A stretch of 50,033 nt of DNA from Bacteroidia bacterium. Its GTDB lineage: Bacteria; Bacteroidota; Bacteroidia; UKL13-3. Shown piece after piece: positions 8,460 through 19,400 of the stretch. The first letter of the stretch is position 1. Each line of letters begins with the position of its first letter. The notes beneath the pieces are model-generated. The model was not told the origin of the DNA. It ran no database searches and saw only the letters and a program-made list of their open reading frames with translations. The position numbers and the translations under genes are program-made. The DNA lies in assembly GCA_014376805.1 (NCBI GenBank), contig JACMQU010000005.1, positions 1-50,033 on the forward strand, read 5' to 3'.

Positions 8460-9263
8460 TTAAAGGAAAGCAGACATTTCCAACTGTATTTTTTTAGCCT
8501 CTTTGCGGGCATTGTCTGTAAAACCGGCATCATTACCTGCGTATATAATGCTTCTGGATGCATTAACAAGCAATCCAACATCTTTATTTCTACCATATTT
8601 TACTACCTCCGAAAGGTTTCCACCTTGTGCGCCTATACCAGGAACTAGGAGAAAGTGGTCTGGAGCATGATTTCTAATAATTTTAAATTCGTGTGGTTTA
8701 GTGGCACCAACCACGAACATAAGATTTTCGGAGGATCCTAAATTACACGTGTTCCTTATAACCCGTTCATAAAGAAATTCTGTACCCACTTTTTGTTGTT
8801 CATAATCTGCGCTGCCTTTATTTGAAGTAAGGGCAAGAACAATACCCCAATGTCCGGGATATTGAAAAAAAGGAGCTAAGGAATCATTACCCATGTAAGG
8901 GGCAAGTGTGAGGGCATCTGCTTTTAATGTATGGAAAAAAGCTTTGGCATATTGATGACTGGTATTACCAATATCTCCACGTTTAGCATCCGCTATTTTT
9001 AATATATCTGAAGAGATATAATCGAATGTTTTTTGCATACTTTGCCAACCCTGCCAGCCATCTGCTTCAAAAAAAGCGGTATTGATTTTATAAGCCACGC
9101 AAAGGTCTTTAGTGGCATCTATAATTGCTTTATTAAATGAAAAAAGAGGGTCTGGTTCAAGCAATAAGTGTTTTGGAATTTTAGTTTTGTCGGAATCGAG
9201 GCCAACACATAAAAAACTTTTTTTTAAGTGTATCTGTTCAATTAATTCTTTGCGGTTTAACAT
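8460..9263 (-). CDS. pyrF: Orotidine 5'-phosphate decarboxylase
   Basis: 267 residues, the length of the longer 'type 2' PyrF group found in Bacteroidota and mycobacteria. It performs the last step of UMP synthesis, decarboxylating OMP, as a cytosolic TIM-barrel dimer. The signature 'ILKIADAKRGDIGNT' holds the catalytic Lys/Asp network. 'VGLDSDKTKIP' near the N-terminus and 'LLVPGIGAQGG' with 'LVNASRSIIYA' near the C-terminus build the phosphate site. The start lies one base from the stop of the upstream beta-barrel gene, so the two share a transcript. No frame damage is seen. Confidence 0.96.
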   Translation of the reverse strand: MLNRKELIEQIHLKKSFLCVGLDSDKTKIPKHLLLEPDPLFSFNKAIIDATKDLCVAYKINTAFFEADGWQGWQSMQKTFDYISSDILKIADAKRGDIGNTSHQYAKAFFHTLKADALTLAPYMGNDSLAPFFQYPGHWGIVLALTSNKGSADYEQQKVGTEFLYERVIRNTCNLGSSENLMFVVGATKPHEFKIIRNHAPDHFLLVPGIGAQGGNLSEVVKYGRNKDVGLLVNASRSIIYAGNDAGFTDNARKEAKKIQLEMSAFL

Positions 9264-9264
9264 T

Positions 9265-9963
9265 TTAAAAGATGAGGCTCAATTCTACCGTAAAATTGCG
9301 GATGTTACCATTGGAGTTAAGTGGTTTGGCACTATCAGGCCAGGTTGATCCAATATTAATATTAGTAATACCATATTTACCGGCTAATTGCAAGGCAAAA
9401 AAAGGCAAATGGTACTGGTATGCTACAATACCCGAAAAATCGAATCGGAGCAGCTTTGGATTGGTAGCGGTTGGATATATTATTTTACCAAGATACATTG
9501 CCGAATTAAGCAGATATGAAAACTGCACACCCATTCCAATGCGGTGTACTTTTTTGCTATCAATTGCTTTAAAAATAATAACAGGTACATCTATATACAA
9601 AAGCCTGAGTGCACTATAACTGCTATCAGTATAAGAAAAATTACTACCTCTGAAAGATATTTGAGATTCTGTTTGAATACTCCAGTTTTTTAGTCTTTTT
9701 GAAAGGTTGAATCGAGCATAACCACCGCCTAAGAGGCCGAAAGTAAGTTTAGCATTGTTCATTTCTGAACCTAAAAGAGTACAGGTTTGTGCCCCCATTT
9801 TTATTCCTAATTTAAACTTACCTTCCAATTCGGGCTTAACCATTTTACTATCGTCTTCAAGGAAATCTGCTGTGTCTGCCTGCAAAGAATCAACCTGAGC
9901 CCACGCTGTTAAATTTATGCCAAGTGTAATTATAAATATTAAGATAAGCTGTTTAAAATACAT
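9265..9963 (-). CDS. PorT-like outer membrane beta-barrel protein
   Basis: 232 residues. An N-terminal signal peptide ends near 'LTAWAQ', and after an acidic linker comes a small beta-barrel of the porT/OmpW-like class common in Bacteroidota: 'FKLGIKMGAQTC', alternating hydrophobic strands, and a terminal Phe ('TVELSLIF'). Such proteins sit in the outer membrane, and most have no known job. The gene lies one base upstream of pyrF on the same strand; this pairing looks like transcription convenience rather than shared function. The length is ordinary for the class. Confidence 0.75.
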   Translation of the reverse strand: MYFKQLILIFIITLGINLTAWAQVDSLQADTADFLEDDSKMVKPELEGKFKLGIKMGAQTCTLLGSEMNNAKLTFGLLGGGYARFNLSKRLKNWSIQTESQISFRGSNFSYTDSSYSALRLLYIDVPVIIFKAIDSKKVHRIGMGVQFSYLLNSAMYLGKIIYPTATNPKLLRFDFSGIVAYQYHLPFFALQLAGKYGITNINIGSTWPDSAKPLNSNGNIRNFTVELSLIF

Positions 9964-10117
9964 TGTTACAAAACTATGTAAATGAAACGGGTTTTAGGAT
10001 AAAATATTCTAAATTACCTTATAAAACGGGCCAACTTAAATTTTACATAAGTGCGGTTTTATCAAAATGAAAATAGACTATAGTAAAAACAATAAACAAA
10101 TTCAATACCCGCTACAG

Positions 10118-10930
10118 TTATTTTATTTTATATCGCCCTCTAATCACATCATAGGTAGCAAAATACCCAACGGCACCCCCAACAACATTAGTGGGAAGAT
10201 TTGCCGGAGGCACCTGAAAAGGACCGGGAGCAGCAGAAGACTGAAAATTAAAAGCTTCGATAAAATCATTCATATTCTTATCTATGGACCTAAAAATATA
10301 AAGGAATTCATCACCCGTATTGTATCTGGTAAAAGGAATTTCGAAAACGTAATTTTTATTGAGTGGAGTCTGACTGCTATTAAATAAAATCTTATTTCTG
10401 TTAAAAGAATCGCGGTGGGTAATAGTATCGTAGAACCCATTTACAAAATAGGTATATTTTATTCGGGGTCTGCCATCATAGCCGGCATAACTAACGGAAA
10501 AGCCAGCGGGTAAAAATCCTTCTTTAGGTTTCATAGTCTGAAAAAAAGAATCTATCCTGAACATTTTATCAAGCTTGGATTGTGAGGTATAATTTTTACC
10601 ATTATATTCTATTAGTAAGTTGTAAACGGAATCTGTTTTTCCAACAAACCCTGCACCTGGTTTATAAAGTTGCTTGAGCGGATCAAAAGAAAAAGCAACC
10701 CCGTTAATACGCACATTCGCCTTGCTTATAACCGGATAATCTGCCGCATTAAAGTAATTGCTGCTTAAAGTAAGTTTAACATAAGAACTATCTATTTCGG
10801 TAGTTACTGCTGACTCAATAACCAATAAGGGATCACCACCAGGCACCATAATATCAGTTTTTTCTTTGCAGGAACCTAAGAATATTAAAGCGGTAAGAAG
10901 CAGAAACATGTAATTTTTTTGAGCTATCAT
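10118..10930 (-). CDS. DUF4249 domain lipoprotein
   Basis: 270 residues. A lipoprotein signal peptide ends in 'FLGSC' (Cys21). The remainder matches the DUF4249 pattern in this phylum: an Ig-like N-terminal part ('LVIESAVTTEIDSSYVKLTLS') and a long beta-rich tail. DUF4249 proteins are outer-membrane-anchored partners that are usually encoded just after a TonB-dependent receptor, as here (5-base gap to the receptor gene). They probably help capture or hand over a substrate, but the substrate is not known. Confidence 0.85.
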   Translation of the reverse strand: MIAQKNYMFLLLTALIFLGSCKEKTDIMVPGGDPLLVIESAVTTEIDSSYVKLTLSSNYFNAADYPVISKANVRINGVAFSFDPLKQLYKPGAGFVGKTDSVYNLLIEYNGKNYTSQSKLDKMFRIDSFFQTMKPKEGFLPAGFSVSYAGYDGRPRIKYTYFVNGFYDTITHRDSFNRNKILFNSSQTPLNKNYVFEIPFTRYNTGDEFLYIFRSIDKNMNDFIEAFNFQSSAAPGPFQVPPANLPTNVVGGAVGYFATYDVIRGRYKIK

Positions 10931-10935
10931 TTTTA

Positions 10936-13329
10936 TTAAAATTTAAAATTATAGGTAATTGAAGGAACGAAAGTGAAGAGATACCATTTGTAAATAAGGG
11001 GAACATTATTTGTAGGATCTGTTTGATAACTGAGGGTATATGCATTTTTACGACCGTAAACATTATAAACAGCAATAACCACATCACTGTTATTCTTATA
11101 AACTTTCCCCGGAATTTTTTTCCTGGTAATAATTAATGATAAATCCATTCGATGATAAGCTGGAAAGCGAGCGCTGTTTCTGGCCGAATAATATATAGAA
11201 GGGTTTCCTGCACCAAACATAGAATAACGCTGTGATGCAATACTAAAGGCCTCACCAGTTGCATAAATAAAGTTACCAGAGATTGTAAGCCTTGGTGTAA
11301 TATCATGACTTAAAACAATTGTTAAGTAATTTCTTTTGTCGAAACGGAAAGGGTACCACTTACCTTGATTTACATGATCGGCCTGACGTTCACTTTTTGC
11401 AAGCGTATAGCCCACCCAGCCTGTAGTTTTTCCGGTTTGTTTGCGTAAAAACAGTTCCAGACCATAGGCCCTTCCCTGACCAGCAACTACCTGAGATTCG
11501 ATAGCCTCATTGAACTGAACATTAGCTCCATCTCTCAATTCAACGGTATTTTTCATTTTTTTATAGTACACCTCTACAGAGAATTCAAGGGTATTTTCCA
11601 GAAAGTTTTTAAAATAACCTACAGCAACCTGATCTGCCATTTGCGGCTTGATATAGTTATCAGTAGGCGTCCAGAATTCTTGCCCAACAGAGGCGGTAAT
11701 ATTCTGAATAAGGTTCATATACTGGTACATACGATTATAAGAAGCCTTTAAAGAACTTTTTTCATTTAACAAATAAGTAACAGTGGCCCTAGGTTCAAAA
11801 CCAATATAAGTTTTATAAATTTCTCCGCTTTTATAGGTAGTATAAAGATTATTCTCCTCTTTTTGGCTTTCCCTTATGGTACCGGCACCATCAATATAAG
11901 TTGGTGTACCGCCCACATAATTTATGCTGCGACCTAAACCAATATTTGAGAAAACAGAAATTCGTGCACCATAATCACCAATGAGACGCGCATTAAACTT
12001 GTGAGAATGAGATGCATAAAAATCTTCTTCTATTGCACGTTTTTTAGGTAAAGCGGCATCTTCAAAAATGGACGCATCGGTAATTTTTGTTGCCTTACCG
12101 GGTTGAAAAACATAGTTGGTTAATTTAATCCCAAACTTCACAGAATTTTTATTATTTACGAAATAGCTACCATCTATTTTCAGGTTCAGATCATCAATAA
12201 AATTACTTCTTGTAAAGTTTAAATTATCTGAAAGATTGATGTCAAAATTATAGTTATAGCGGCTATATACTAGGCTGGTATTAACGAACAATTTGCTATT
12301 AAAAACATGATTCCAACGCAAAGTACCCGTATAATTGCCCCAGCCAAACCCCACAATTTTACTGAATGCTAATTTGTCGCGGCCTAAATATCCTGAAAGG
12401 TATATTTTATCTTTATCGCCAAGTATATAATTAGCTTTAAGGTTTAAGTCGCCAAAATAGGCGGTAACATCTTTAAGTTGTGACGTAAACGGAAATAATA
12501 CATCGAAATAACTTCTGCGACCTGAGATCAGAAAAGAGGACTTTCCTTTTACAATAGGCCCTTCGAGGGTTAAGCGGGAGGAGAGCAGACCTATTCCACC
12601 GGTAGCGACATAGTTTTTAGAATTACCATCCTTCATGTGTACATCAAGTACACTGGCAAGTCTTCCGCCATACTGAGCAGGTATGCCCCCTTTATAGATT
12701 TCAAAATCTTTAATAGCATCTCCATTAAAAACAGAAAAGAACCCCAAAACATGAGAAGGATTATATACAACGGCTTCATCCAGTTGAACCAGGTTATGAT
12801 CTATATTTCCGCCACGCACAATAAAATTGGTACTACCATCTCCGGCAGCCTGAATACCTGGCAGTAATTGAATTGCTTTAATAATATCTACCTCACCTAA
12901 GAGGGTTGGAATTTTTTTAACCTGTTTTATGTCTATTTTTATCACACTTGTTTTGTTTGCCGAAACATTGGAGTTGTTCGCCTTGTCTGTTTTTACTATA
13001 ACCTCTTGCAGTTGTGTCTTTGCTTCAATTAGCTCCAGATTTAGCAGGATATTTTGATTGAGGGAAATCTCTTTTAAGATGGTTTCAAAACCGATATATG
13101 AAACTTCTAAAGTATAAGAACCGGCCGGCAGTGTAATTGAATAGAAGCCGTAGGAATTGGTAGATACACCCAACTTAAGGGATGGGACGGAAATGCTGGC
13201 ACCAATAAGGTCTTCACCATTTTTGGCATCTTTAATATTTCCACTAACAGTATAGTTTTTTTGCTGGGCAGCAGCGGTTTGAACCCAAATGCAAGCGAAA
13301 AGCAGAAAAGAGAGAAGTTTGTTTTTCAT
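10936..13329 (-). CDS. TonB-dependent receptor with carboxypeptidase-like N-terminal domain
   Basis: 797 residues. A signal peptide (1-21, ending 'TAAAQ') is followed by a carboxypeptidase D regulatory-like beta domain (about 25-110, 'VSGNIKDAKNGEDLIGA'). The plug domain comes next ('IKAIQLLPGIQAAGDGSTNF' and 'FIVRGGNIDHNLVQLDEA'), then a beta-barrel ending in a terminal Phe ('ITYNFKF'). It is an outer membrane transporter driven by TonB. It is shorter than SusC (about 1000 residues) and is paired with DUF4249 rather than SusD, so it belongs to the non-SusC group whose ligands are mostly unknown. The DUF4249 gene follows after 5 bases. Confidence 0.93.
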   Translation of the reverse strand: MKNKLLSFLLFACIWVQTAAAQQKNYTVSGNIKDAKNGEDLIGASISVPSLKLGVSTNSYGFYSITLPAGSYTLEVSYIGFETILKEISLNQNILLNLELIEAKTQLQEVIVKTDKANNSNVSANKTSVIKIDIKQVKKIPTLLGEVDIIKAIQLLPGIQAAGDGSTNFIVRGGNIDHNLVQLDEAVVYNPSHVLGFFSVFNGDAIKDFEIYKGGIPAQYGGRLASVLDVHMKDGNSKNYVATGGIGLLSSRLTLEGPIVKGKSSFLISGRRSYFDVLFPFTSQLKDVTAYFGDLNLKANYILGDKDKIYLSGYLGRDKLAFSKIVGFGWGNYTGTLRWNHVFNSKLFVNTSLVYSRYNYNFDINLSDNLNFTRSNFIDDLNLKIDGSYFVNNKNSVKFGIKLTNYVFQPGKATKITDASIFEDAALPKKRAIEEDFYASHSHKFNARLIGDYGARISVFSNIGLGRSINYVGGTPTYIDGAGTIRESQKEENNLYTTYKSGEIYKTYIGFEPRATVTYLLNEKSSLKASYNRMYQYMNLIQNITASVGQEFWTPTDNYIKPQMADQVAVGYFKNFLENTLEFSVEVYYKKMKNTVELRDGANVQFNEAIESQVVAGQGRAYGLELFLRKQTGKTTGWVGYTLAKSERQADHVNQGKWYPFRFDKRNYLTIVLSHDITPRLTISGNFIYATGEAFSIASQRYSMFGAGNPSIYYSARNSARFPAYHRMDLSLIITRKKIPGKVYKNNSDVVIAVYNVYGRKNAYTLSYQTDPTNNVPLIYKWYLFTFVPSITYNFKF

Positions 13330-13453
13330 AATTAGGCTGCGAAATTATGTGATAACAGGTAAAGCAGGTGAAATAAGAGATAAATGGCTAAATTTTTTTG
13401 TTAAGGAATAAGAAATTATCGCCGAACCATAAAAGGAGTGGTTTTATAAAACA

Positions 13454-15181
13454 TTAAATTGCCAAATGCTCAGTAGGCAAAGTTGATTTATTTATTTTAC
13501 TTAACCTGCTATTTTTCTGACTATATATAAAGTAAATAAGTAAGCCAAAACAAAGCCAGATAAAAAAACCTATCCAGTTTGTGATGCCTAATTCTGTCAT
13601 CAGATAAAAGTTACTGCACAGGCCTAGAACCGGAATAATGGAATAGTTATTACGGTAACTGAGTATTGCCATTAACGTAACCACTAGAATAAAAGCGAGC
13701 ATAGGAAGCTGTTGCCAGAAATCTGCAAAACGGAGGAAGTTTTTAACAGCTTGAGGAGCAACAACAAAAACAATGATCCAGCCTGTTACATATAAGGCAG
13801 GTACAATAAATTTACCATTAAAATATGGAACTTTAAAGCCAGTATGATAATTACTTTTGTGGCTTTCCATTTTAATTACACCGGCGTTAACTAAAACAAA
13901 GGCAAATAAGGTTCCGATACTTGAAAGATCAGTAACTTCTTTAAGGTTCATAAACAACGCCGGCACCGCAACCAGAATACCTGTTATAATGGTGGCGAAC
14001 CAAGGTGTTTTATATTTAGGGTGAATACTGCTAAACAATTTTGGTAATAAACCATCTCGGCTCATGCTCATCCAAATGCGCGGCTGACCATTTTGAAAAA
14101 CCAACAATACACTAGCCATAGCAACAACAGCACTAACAGCAATAATTCCACTTATCCATTTAAGATGGAGCATTTCAAAAGCAAAAGAAAGTGGATCTCC
14201 CACTCCCAAATGGGTATAACTTACCATACCTGTTAACACCAGTGCAATGGCAATGTACAGGACTGTGCAAATTAAAAGTGAAGCCATCATACTTTTGGGT
14301 AAGTCTTTACGGGGGTCTTTACATTCTTCTGCAGTAGTTGCCAAAGCATCAAAGCCTATATAGGCAAAAAAAACAGAGGATACACCCATCATTACACCCT
14401 TCATACCATTAGGGGCAAATGGGCTCCAGTTAGCGGGATCAACATAAAAAGCACCAACAACAATAACCATTATAACAACCAGTAACTTAATAGCCACCAT
14501 AAAATTACTTGCGTTTCTGGTTTCTTTTAAGCCCCTATAAATAAGCGCAGTAATAGCGAGGACAATGCTTACCGCCGGCAGATCAAGAATTACTCTTATA
14601 CCCAGAAACGACGGGGCAGTATTCCATGCGGTGAATGCTTCAGAAAGGGATGCGTTTAATGTTTTTCCGGCAGACAGAAATTGCATAGATTCTTCGTACC
14701 CTCTTTTAGCTGATAGGTAATCCATACTAAAACAGGCGGGAATATGCCAGCCAAGACCAGCCATAAGACTGGTAAAGTAATCGCTCCAACTTATGGCTAC
14801 AACAATGTTTCCGATAGCGTATTCAACAATTAAAGCCCAGCCTATGATCCATGCTATTAGCTCACCGAAAGCGGCATAAGCATAAGTATAAGCGCTCCCA
14901 CTTATAGGAATAACGGAAGCAAATTCGGCATAACACATGGCTGAAAAACCACAGGCAATGGCAGTAAAAGCAAATAAGATTACAACAGCCGGACCACCAT
15001 TAAAGCTTGCATTACCTATAGTACTGAAGATACCAGCACCAATTATTGCTGCAATTCCCATTGCAGTGAGGTCTCTGAGGCCTAAGGTTTTTTCTAATTT
15101 ATTTGAACCGCTTTCAGCTAATTTGTTTTCAGCTAAAATAGTAGAGATGGTTTTTTTACGAAAAAGGTTTTGAATGTTCAA
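13454..15181 (-). CDS. APC-family amino acid permease
   Basis: 575 residues with 12-14 predicted membrane helices. The first helix has the conserved 'GIAAIIGAGIFSTIGNAS' unwound segment that binds the amino acid backbone in APC transporters. The 'GFSAMCYAEFASVIPISG' segment is also typical. It most resembles the cationic/branched-chain permeases (YfnA/CAT type). It is longer than the usual 460-480 residues because of an insert near residues 155-190 and an extended C-terminus; similar lengths are common in this phylum. The exact substrate is not predictable. It follows gmhA by 20 bases on the same strand and probably shares its promoter. Confidence 0.9.
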   Translation of the reverse strand: MNIQNLFRKKTISTILAENKLAESGSNKLEKTLGLRDLTAMGIAAIIGAGIFSTIGNASFNGGPAVVILFAFTAIACGFSAMCYAEFASVIPISGSAYTYAYAAFGELIAWIIGWALIVEYAIGNIVVAISWSDYFTSLMAGLGWHIPACFSMDYLSAKRGYEESMQFLSAGKTLNASLSEAFTAWNTAPSFLGIRVILDLPAVSIVLAITALIYRGLKETRNASNFMVAIKLLVVIMVIVVGAFYVDPANWSPFAPNGMKGVMMGVSSVFFAYIGFDALATTAEECKDPRKDLPKSMMASLLICTVLYIAIALVLTGMVSYTHLGVGDPLSFAFEMLHLKWISGIIAVSAVVAMASVLLVFQNGQPRIWMSMSRDGLLPKLFSSIHPKYKTPWFATIITGILVAVPALFMNLKEVTDLSSIGTLFAFVLVNAGVIKMESHKSNYHTGFKVPYFNGKFIVPALYVTGWIIVFVVAPQAVKNFLRFADFWQQLPMLAFILVVTLMAILSYRNNYSIIPVLGLCSNFYLMTELGITNWIGFFIWLCFGLLIYFIYSQKNSRLSKINKSTLPTEHLAI

Positions 15182-15201
15182 GCGGGTTGGGGGTAAAATT
15201 T

Positions 15202-15771
15202 TTAAAACAATTTACGTTCTATAAAATCAATAAGTGAATGGATTACTTTGATGTGAATTTCCTGCGCCCTATCGGCATAAAGGCTTTCAGGTGCCCGAAT
15301 TTCGACATCGCATAGGCCGCCCATTTTTCCACCATCCTTGCCAGTTAAACCAACTATTTTAATTCCTTTTTTGCGTGCTGCATCCATTGCGTTCAATACA
15401 TTTTTGCTATTTCCACTAGTTGAAATAGCTAACAATACATCTCCTTCTCTGCCAACGGCTTCAAGATATCGGCTGAACACAAAATCATAACCATAATCAT
15501 TACCTACACACGCCATGTGGCTTACATCACTCATAGAAATGGCTGCGATTGCCGGCCTGTTGTTGCGGTATTTACCGGTGAGTTCTTCGGCAAAATGCAT
15601 GGCATCACACATGCTGCCGCCATTGCCGCAACTCATTATTTTGCCACCACTTTTTATGGCTTCAACCATCATATTACCGGCATCTTCAATTCTTTTAAAG
15701 TTAAGATCATCGGACAGAAATTTTTCAAGCACATTGTGAGCTTCAGAAAAATGTTGTTTAATTTGATTCAT
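15202..15771 (-). CDS. gmhA: Sedoheptulose 7-phosphate isomerase
   Basis: 189 residues from the ATG at 15771. An upstream in-frame start at 15804 would add 11 residues, but the shorter form aligns with the known N-terminus. The enzyme converts sedoheptulose 7-phosphate to D-glycero-D-manno-heptose 7-phosphate for lipopolysaccharide core or other heptose glycans. The SIS-domain signature '[18 protein letters not shown]' is close to the E. coli GmhA sequence, and '[12 protein letters not shown]' carries the catalytic histidine. The neighbour downstream is an amino acid permease rather than other heptose genes, so its pathway partners are elsewhere. Confidence 0.95.
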   Translation of the reverse strand: MNQIKQHFSEAHNVLEKFLSDDLNFKRIEDAGNMMVEAIKSGGKIMSCGNGGSMCDAMHFAEELTGKYRNNRPAIAAISMSDVSHMACVGNDYGYDFVFSRYLEAVGREGDVLLAISTSGNSKNVLNAMDAARKKGIKIVGLTGKDGGKMGGLCDVEIRAPESLYADRAQEIHIKVIHSLIDFIERKLF

Positions 15772-15832
15772 AAATAAAATGGGTTCAACAAAAACTTTAA
15801 ACAAGAAAACTCTTACGAATTTTCAGGTGAGA

Positions 15833-15863
15833 CAAATGTAAATTACTTGTTCGCAATTTCAAA
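15833..15863 (-). promoter_or_regulatory. Bacteroidota-type promoter for gmhA
   Basis: On the minus strand, TTTG (15863-15860) and TACATTTG (15840-15833) are separated by 19 bases, a full match to the TTTG / TAnnTTTG consensus. The expected start is near 15826, giving a leader of about 55 bases to the ATG at 15771. Confidence 0.65.
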
Positions 15864-15968
15864 CAGATAAAAGCTTAAAGCATATTCTTATTATCCATGT
15901 ATGATGATAAGAAATAATGTGATGGTAGTGAAAAATGAAGCTTATAATATTGAAAGGAGAACAATTTA

Positions 15969-16415
15969 TCAGATCCGGAGTAAAAAATTTGCTCTGTTAA
16001 ATGGAGGTTCTTCATATTGAAAAGCGGCCATAACCGCCTTTTCCAATACTAGTTTAAGCATAGTAAAATCAGCGGGCTTTTTAATATAAATATTTGCACC
16101 GTTATTAAAAGTTTCTTCTATGTCGTTTTCTGAAGAAGACGTAGAATAAATGGCAACAGAGATATCTTTTAAGTTGTCGTTGCTTCTGATTTCTTTCAGG
16201 CACTCCAAACCGTTTTTACGTGGCATGTTAAGGTCTAGAAAAAGGATATTAGGCAAAAGAGTACCTTTTTTATTGAGATAGTCCATTAATTGAATCCCAT
16301 TGTTAACAGTTCGAACAATGGTTTTTACTTTCAATTCTTCAAAGGCGTCTTTAAAAAGAACGCGGTCTGTTTCGTCGTCATCAGCAAGAAGAATATGGAT
16401 TATTGTATTTTTCAT
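15969..16415 (-). CDS. Stand-alone response regulator receiver protein
   Basis: 148 residues, a single CheY-like REC domain with no output domain. The acidic pocket is 'LLADDDETD' (Asp12, Asp13), the phosphorylated aspartate is Asp61 in 'LFLDLNMPRKNG', and the conserved lysine is in 'YIKKP' near residue 113. It resembles the single-domain regulators that sit next to multi-PAS kinases in Bacteroidota and cyanobacteria (Rcp1-like). The start codon shares one base with the kinase stop (TAATG), so translation is coupled. The kinase is very likely its phosphodonor. Confidence 0.93.
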   Translation of the reverse strand: MKNTIIHILLADDDETDRVLFKDAFEELKVKTIVRTVNNGIQLMDYLNKKGTLLPNILFLDLNMPRKNGLECLKEIRSNDNLKDISVAIYSTSSSENDIEETFNNGANIYIKKPADFTMLKLVLEKAVMAAFQYEEPPFNRANFLLRI

Positions 16416-19400
16416 TAAGTATTATTTGGTAAAATTACCGGAATATATAGATCAAATGTAGCACCTTTATTTAATTTACTTGTAGCAATAATAATACCAC
16501 CGTGGTTATCCATGATTTTTTTTGCTATGGACAGCCCTATGCCCGTTCCTTCATATTCTTCCTTATCATGCAAACGTTGAAACATCTCAAAAATACGTGT
16601 TTTAAATTCAGGTTCGAAACCGATGCCATTATCTTTAATACTGATGTGGCAATATTCTTTATCAGGCGATAGGTTTAGATCATTTAATTTACTGCCTTTT
16701 TGAACCCTGCTCTTTATAGTAATATGAGGAGGTAAATTTGGTTTTGAAAATTTTAAGGCATTTGCAATAAGGTTTTGCATAAGTTGGCGGAATTGAAAAT
16801 GGATAATGTTTGCCGAGCAAAGTTCTGAGGCTTCTATGGTGGCATGCTTATCTTCAATTGTTTCTTTAAGTTCAGATTTTACCTCTTCTATAATAAGGTT
16901 TAGATCAGTGAGTTCAAACTTACGATCGATGGTACTGGTGCGCGAGTATGCCAGTAAGTCTTTAAGAAGGGTTTGCATTCTGTTTGCAGTTGCGTTCATG
17001 CGCCTAAAATAATCTTTACCCTTAACAGATAAGTTATCAAATTCTCTTTCCAGTATGAGGGAAGCTAAGGTTTGAATTTTGCGAAGAGGCTCTTGTAAAT
17101 CATGACTTGACACGAAAGTGAAAGCGAGAAGTTCTTTGTTAATGGTGATTAATTCTGCAGCTCTTTTTCCTTTTTCTTCATTTTGAAAGATAAGTTCATT
17201 GTTAGCTTGTTCTAATTCTTTGGTTCTTTCTTTAACTGATAGTTCCAATGCTGTTTTTAGTTTTATCTGCTCATTAATTTCTGTAGTAGAGCCAACCCAC
17301 ATACTAATTTTTCCATTTTCATCTTTTAAAGGAACTGCTCTACTTAAATGCCATTTGTAATCACCGTCAATATTTTTTATTCTAAATTCAAAGTCAAAAA
17401 TGTCACCGGTTTTAATAGAATGTAGCCATACTTCCAATGTTTTTTCAAAGTCTTGCGGATGTATTATTTTTTCCCATCCCAATTCTTTTAATCCTTCAAA
17501 AGAGTAACCCGTATCATCAAGCCACTGTTGGTTAAAATAAGTTAAGTTACCATCTTTATCGGCAATGGTTATTTTTTGAGGCATGGAATCTGCCAATTGC
17601 CGGAATATTGTTTCGCTTTCTTTTATTTTTTTGTTTAATAAGGCCTGCGGTGTAACTTCATTAGCAATAACTGCAACACCCTCTATAATGCCATTTATAT
17701 TTCTCTGCGCCTGATAAACAAAAGTGTAGTGCATTAACTGCCACTTTCCATGACGAAGAATATTTATGGGCATTTCATAGGCATGAAAAGGAGTGCCTGT
17801 TTTATAAACGTTTAGCAAAATCTTATCTAAACCGGATTCCGTAATTTCCGGGATAACAGAAAATAGCGATTTTCCTACTATATCCTTACCTTTACCCCAG
17901 GATTCTAAAATAGGTTCATTCGCAATATCAATAATCATTTCTTCTCCTCCAAAAATGGCAATTAGAGAAGGAGATGAGTAAATCATATTATGATAACGAT
18001 ATTCACTTTCTTCAATTTTCTTTCTAATCCTCACTTCTTCGGTAATTTCAACTGCCAAGGCCATTACTCCTGAAATTTTTGCATCTTCATACAATGCCTC
18101 AAAAACTAATTTTATATACAGGTCTTCGTGCTTTCCTTTTCTTAACACCTTAACAGGCATTTCAGAGTTTACAAACCCGATTCCGGTATTATATACATTA
18201 TTTAGCAGTTCTTCAAATCCCTGACCACTTAAATAAGGAATAGCTTCAAAGATTGGTTTATTTATTACCACATCTGTCGTTCTATCGCAAAACTGTAGCA
18301 TTTTTTCATTTGCAAGTTCAACAATGTATTTAGGCCCCCTAAGGATACACATAGCGGCAGGAGCCTGAGCTACCATCAGTTTGAATCGTGCTTCGCTTTC
18401 TTTAATTTTTTCAGTTGCAGTTTTTTGTTCGTGTATTTCTGTAGAACTTCCCAACCAGATTTTTATATTCCCATTTTCATCTTTAACGGGAGTTGCAATA
18501 TTTAAATGCCATTTGTATTCGCCGTTTTTGTTTTTGAACCTCATTTCCATTTCCAAATTGCTTCCCGATAAGGATGCAGCAAGAAAACGCTTCTGAAACT
18601 CTTCCAATTCATCAGGATGGATTATTTTAAGGTATCCCCAATTTTTAAGATTCTCATGATCTACACCGATAAATTCAAACCAATGTTTATTAAAATATAG
18701 CATTTTTCCTTCAGCATCGGCATTGCTAATTTTTAATGGCATTAGATCAACCATTAAACGGAAGTGTTTTTCGCTTTCTTCCAAAGCTTTTTTAGCGAGA
18801 ACATGAAGTGTAACATCTATAGAATTGATGTGGATACCGTAGATGGTTCCGTCTTTATCACGGAGTGCTTTAAAGGTAAAATTAAAATAAAAGGACTGAG
18901 GACTTCCATTTATTATAAAAACTGCTTTTTCCTCTACTCCGGTATAAGATTTTCCGGTTGCATAAACTACTTCTAAAATCGAAATAAAAGGTTGCCCTAT
19001 TAGTTCAGGCATGACCTCTATTAAAGTTTTGCCTAAAACCGACTTTCCTTTTCCCCAATAACCTAACATAATATCATTAGCATAATGGACTCGTATTTGG
19101 GGGCCTAAAAACAAAGCAGTAGCTACAGAGGCCTCTTCTATAAGCATTCGGTATCGAAATTCACTTTCCTCTATTTTTTTTCGGGAAAGCACCATTTCTG
19201 TAACTTCATAAGCAATAGTTGTAACTCCTGAAATAGTACCATCTGCTTCGTGATAAGGCTGGTAAACGATATTAAAATATCTATCCTCAATTTTACCTAC
19301 ATGTTTTAATCGGGCCAGAATTTCATTTGAGTAAATAGGGATACCCGACGTATAAACTTTATAAATCATGTCAGGAAAAGGCTGATCTGCCAATTCAGGT

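Noticed and set aside
8735..8756. ACACGTGT palindrome inside pyrF, as a second parS
   Set aside because: Only the central CACGTG is shared; the flanking bases do not match TGTTTCACGTGAAACA.
10067..10387. 106-codon plus-strand frame
   Set aside because: It lies antisense to the DUF4249 gene and shows no signal peptide or motif; it is a shadow of a low-GC coding strand.
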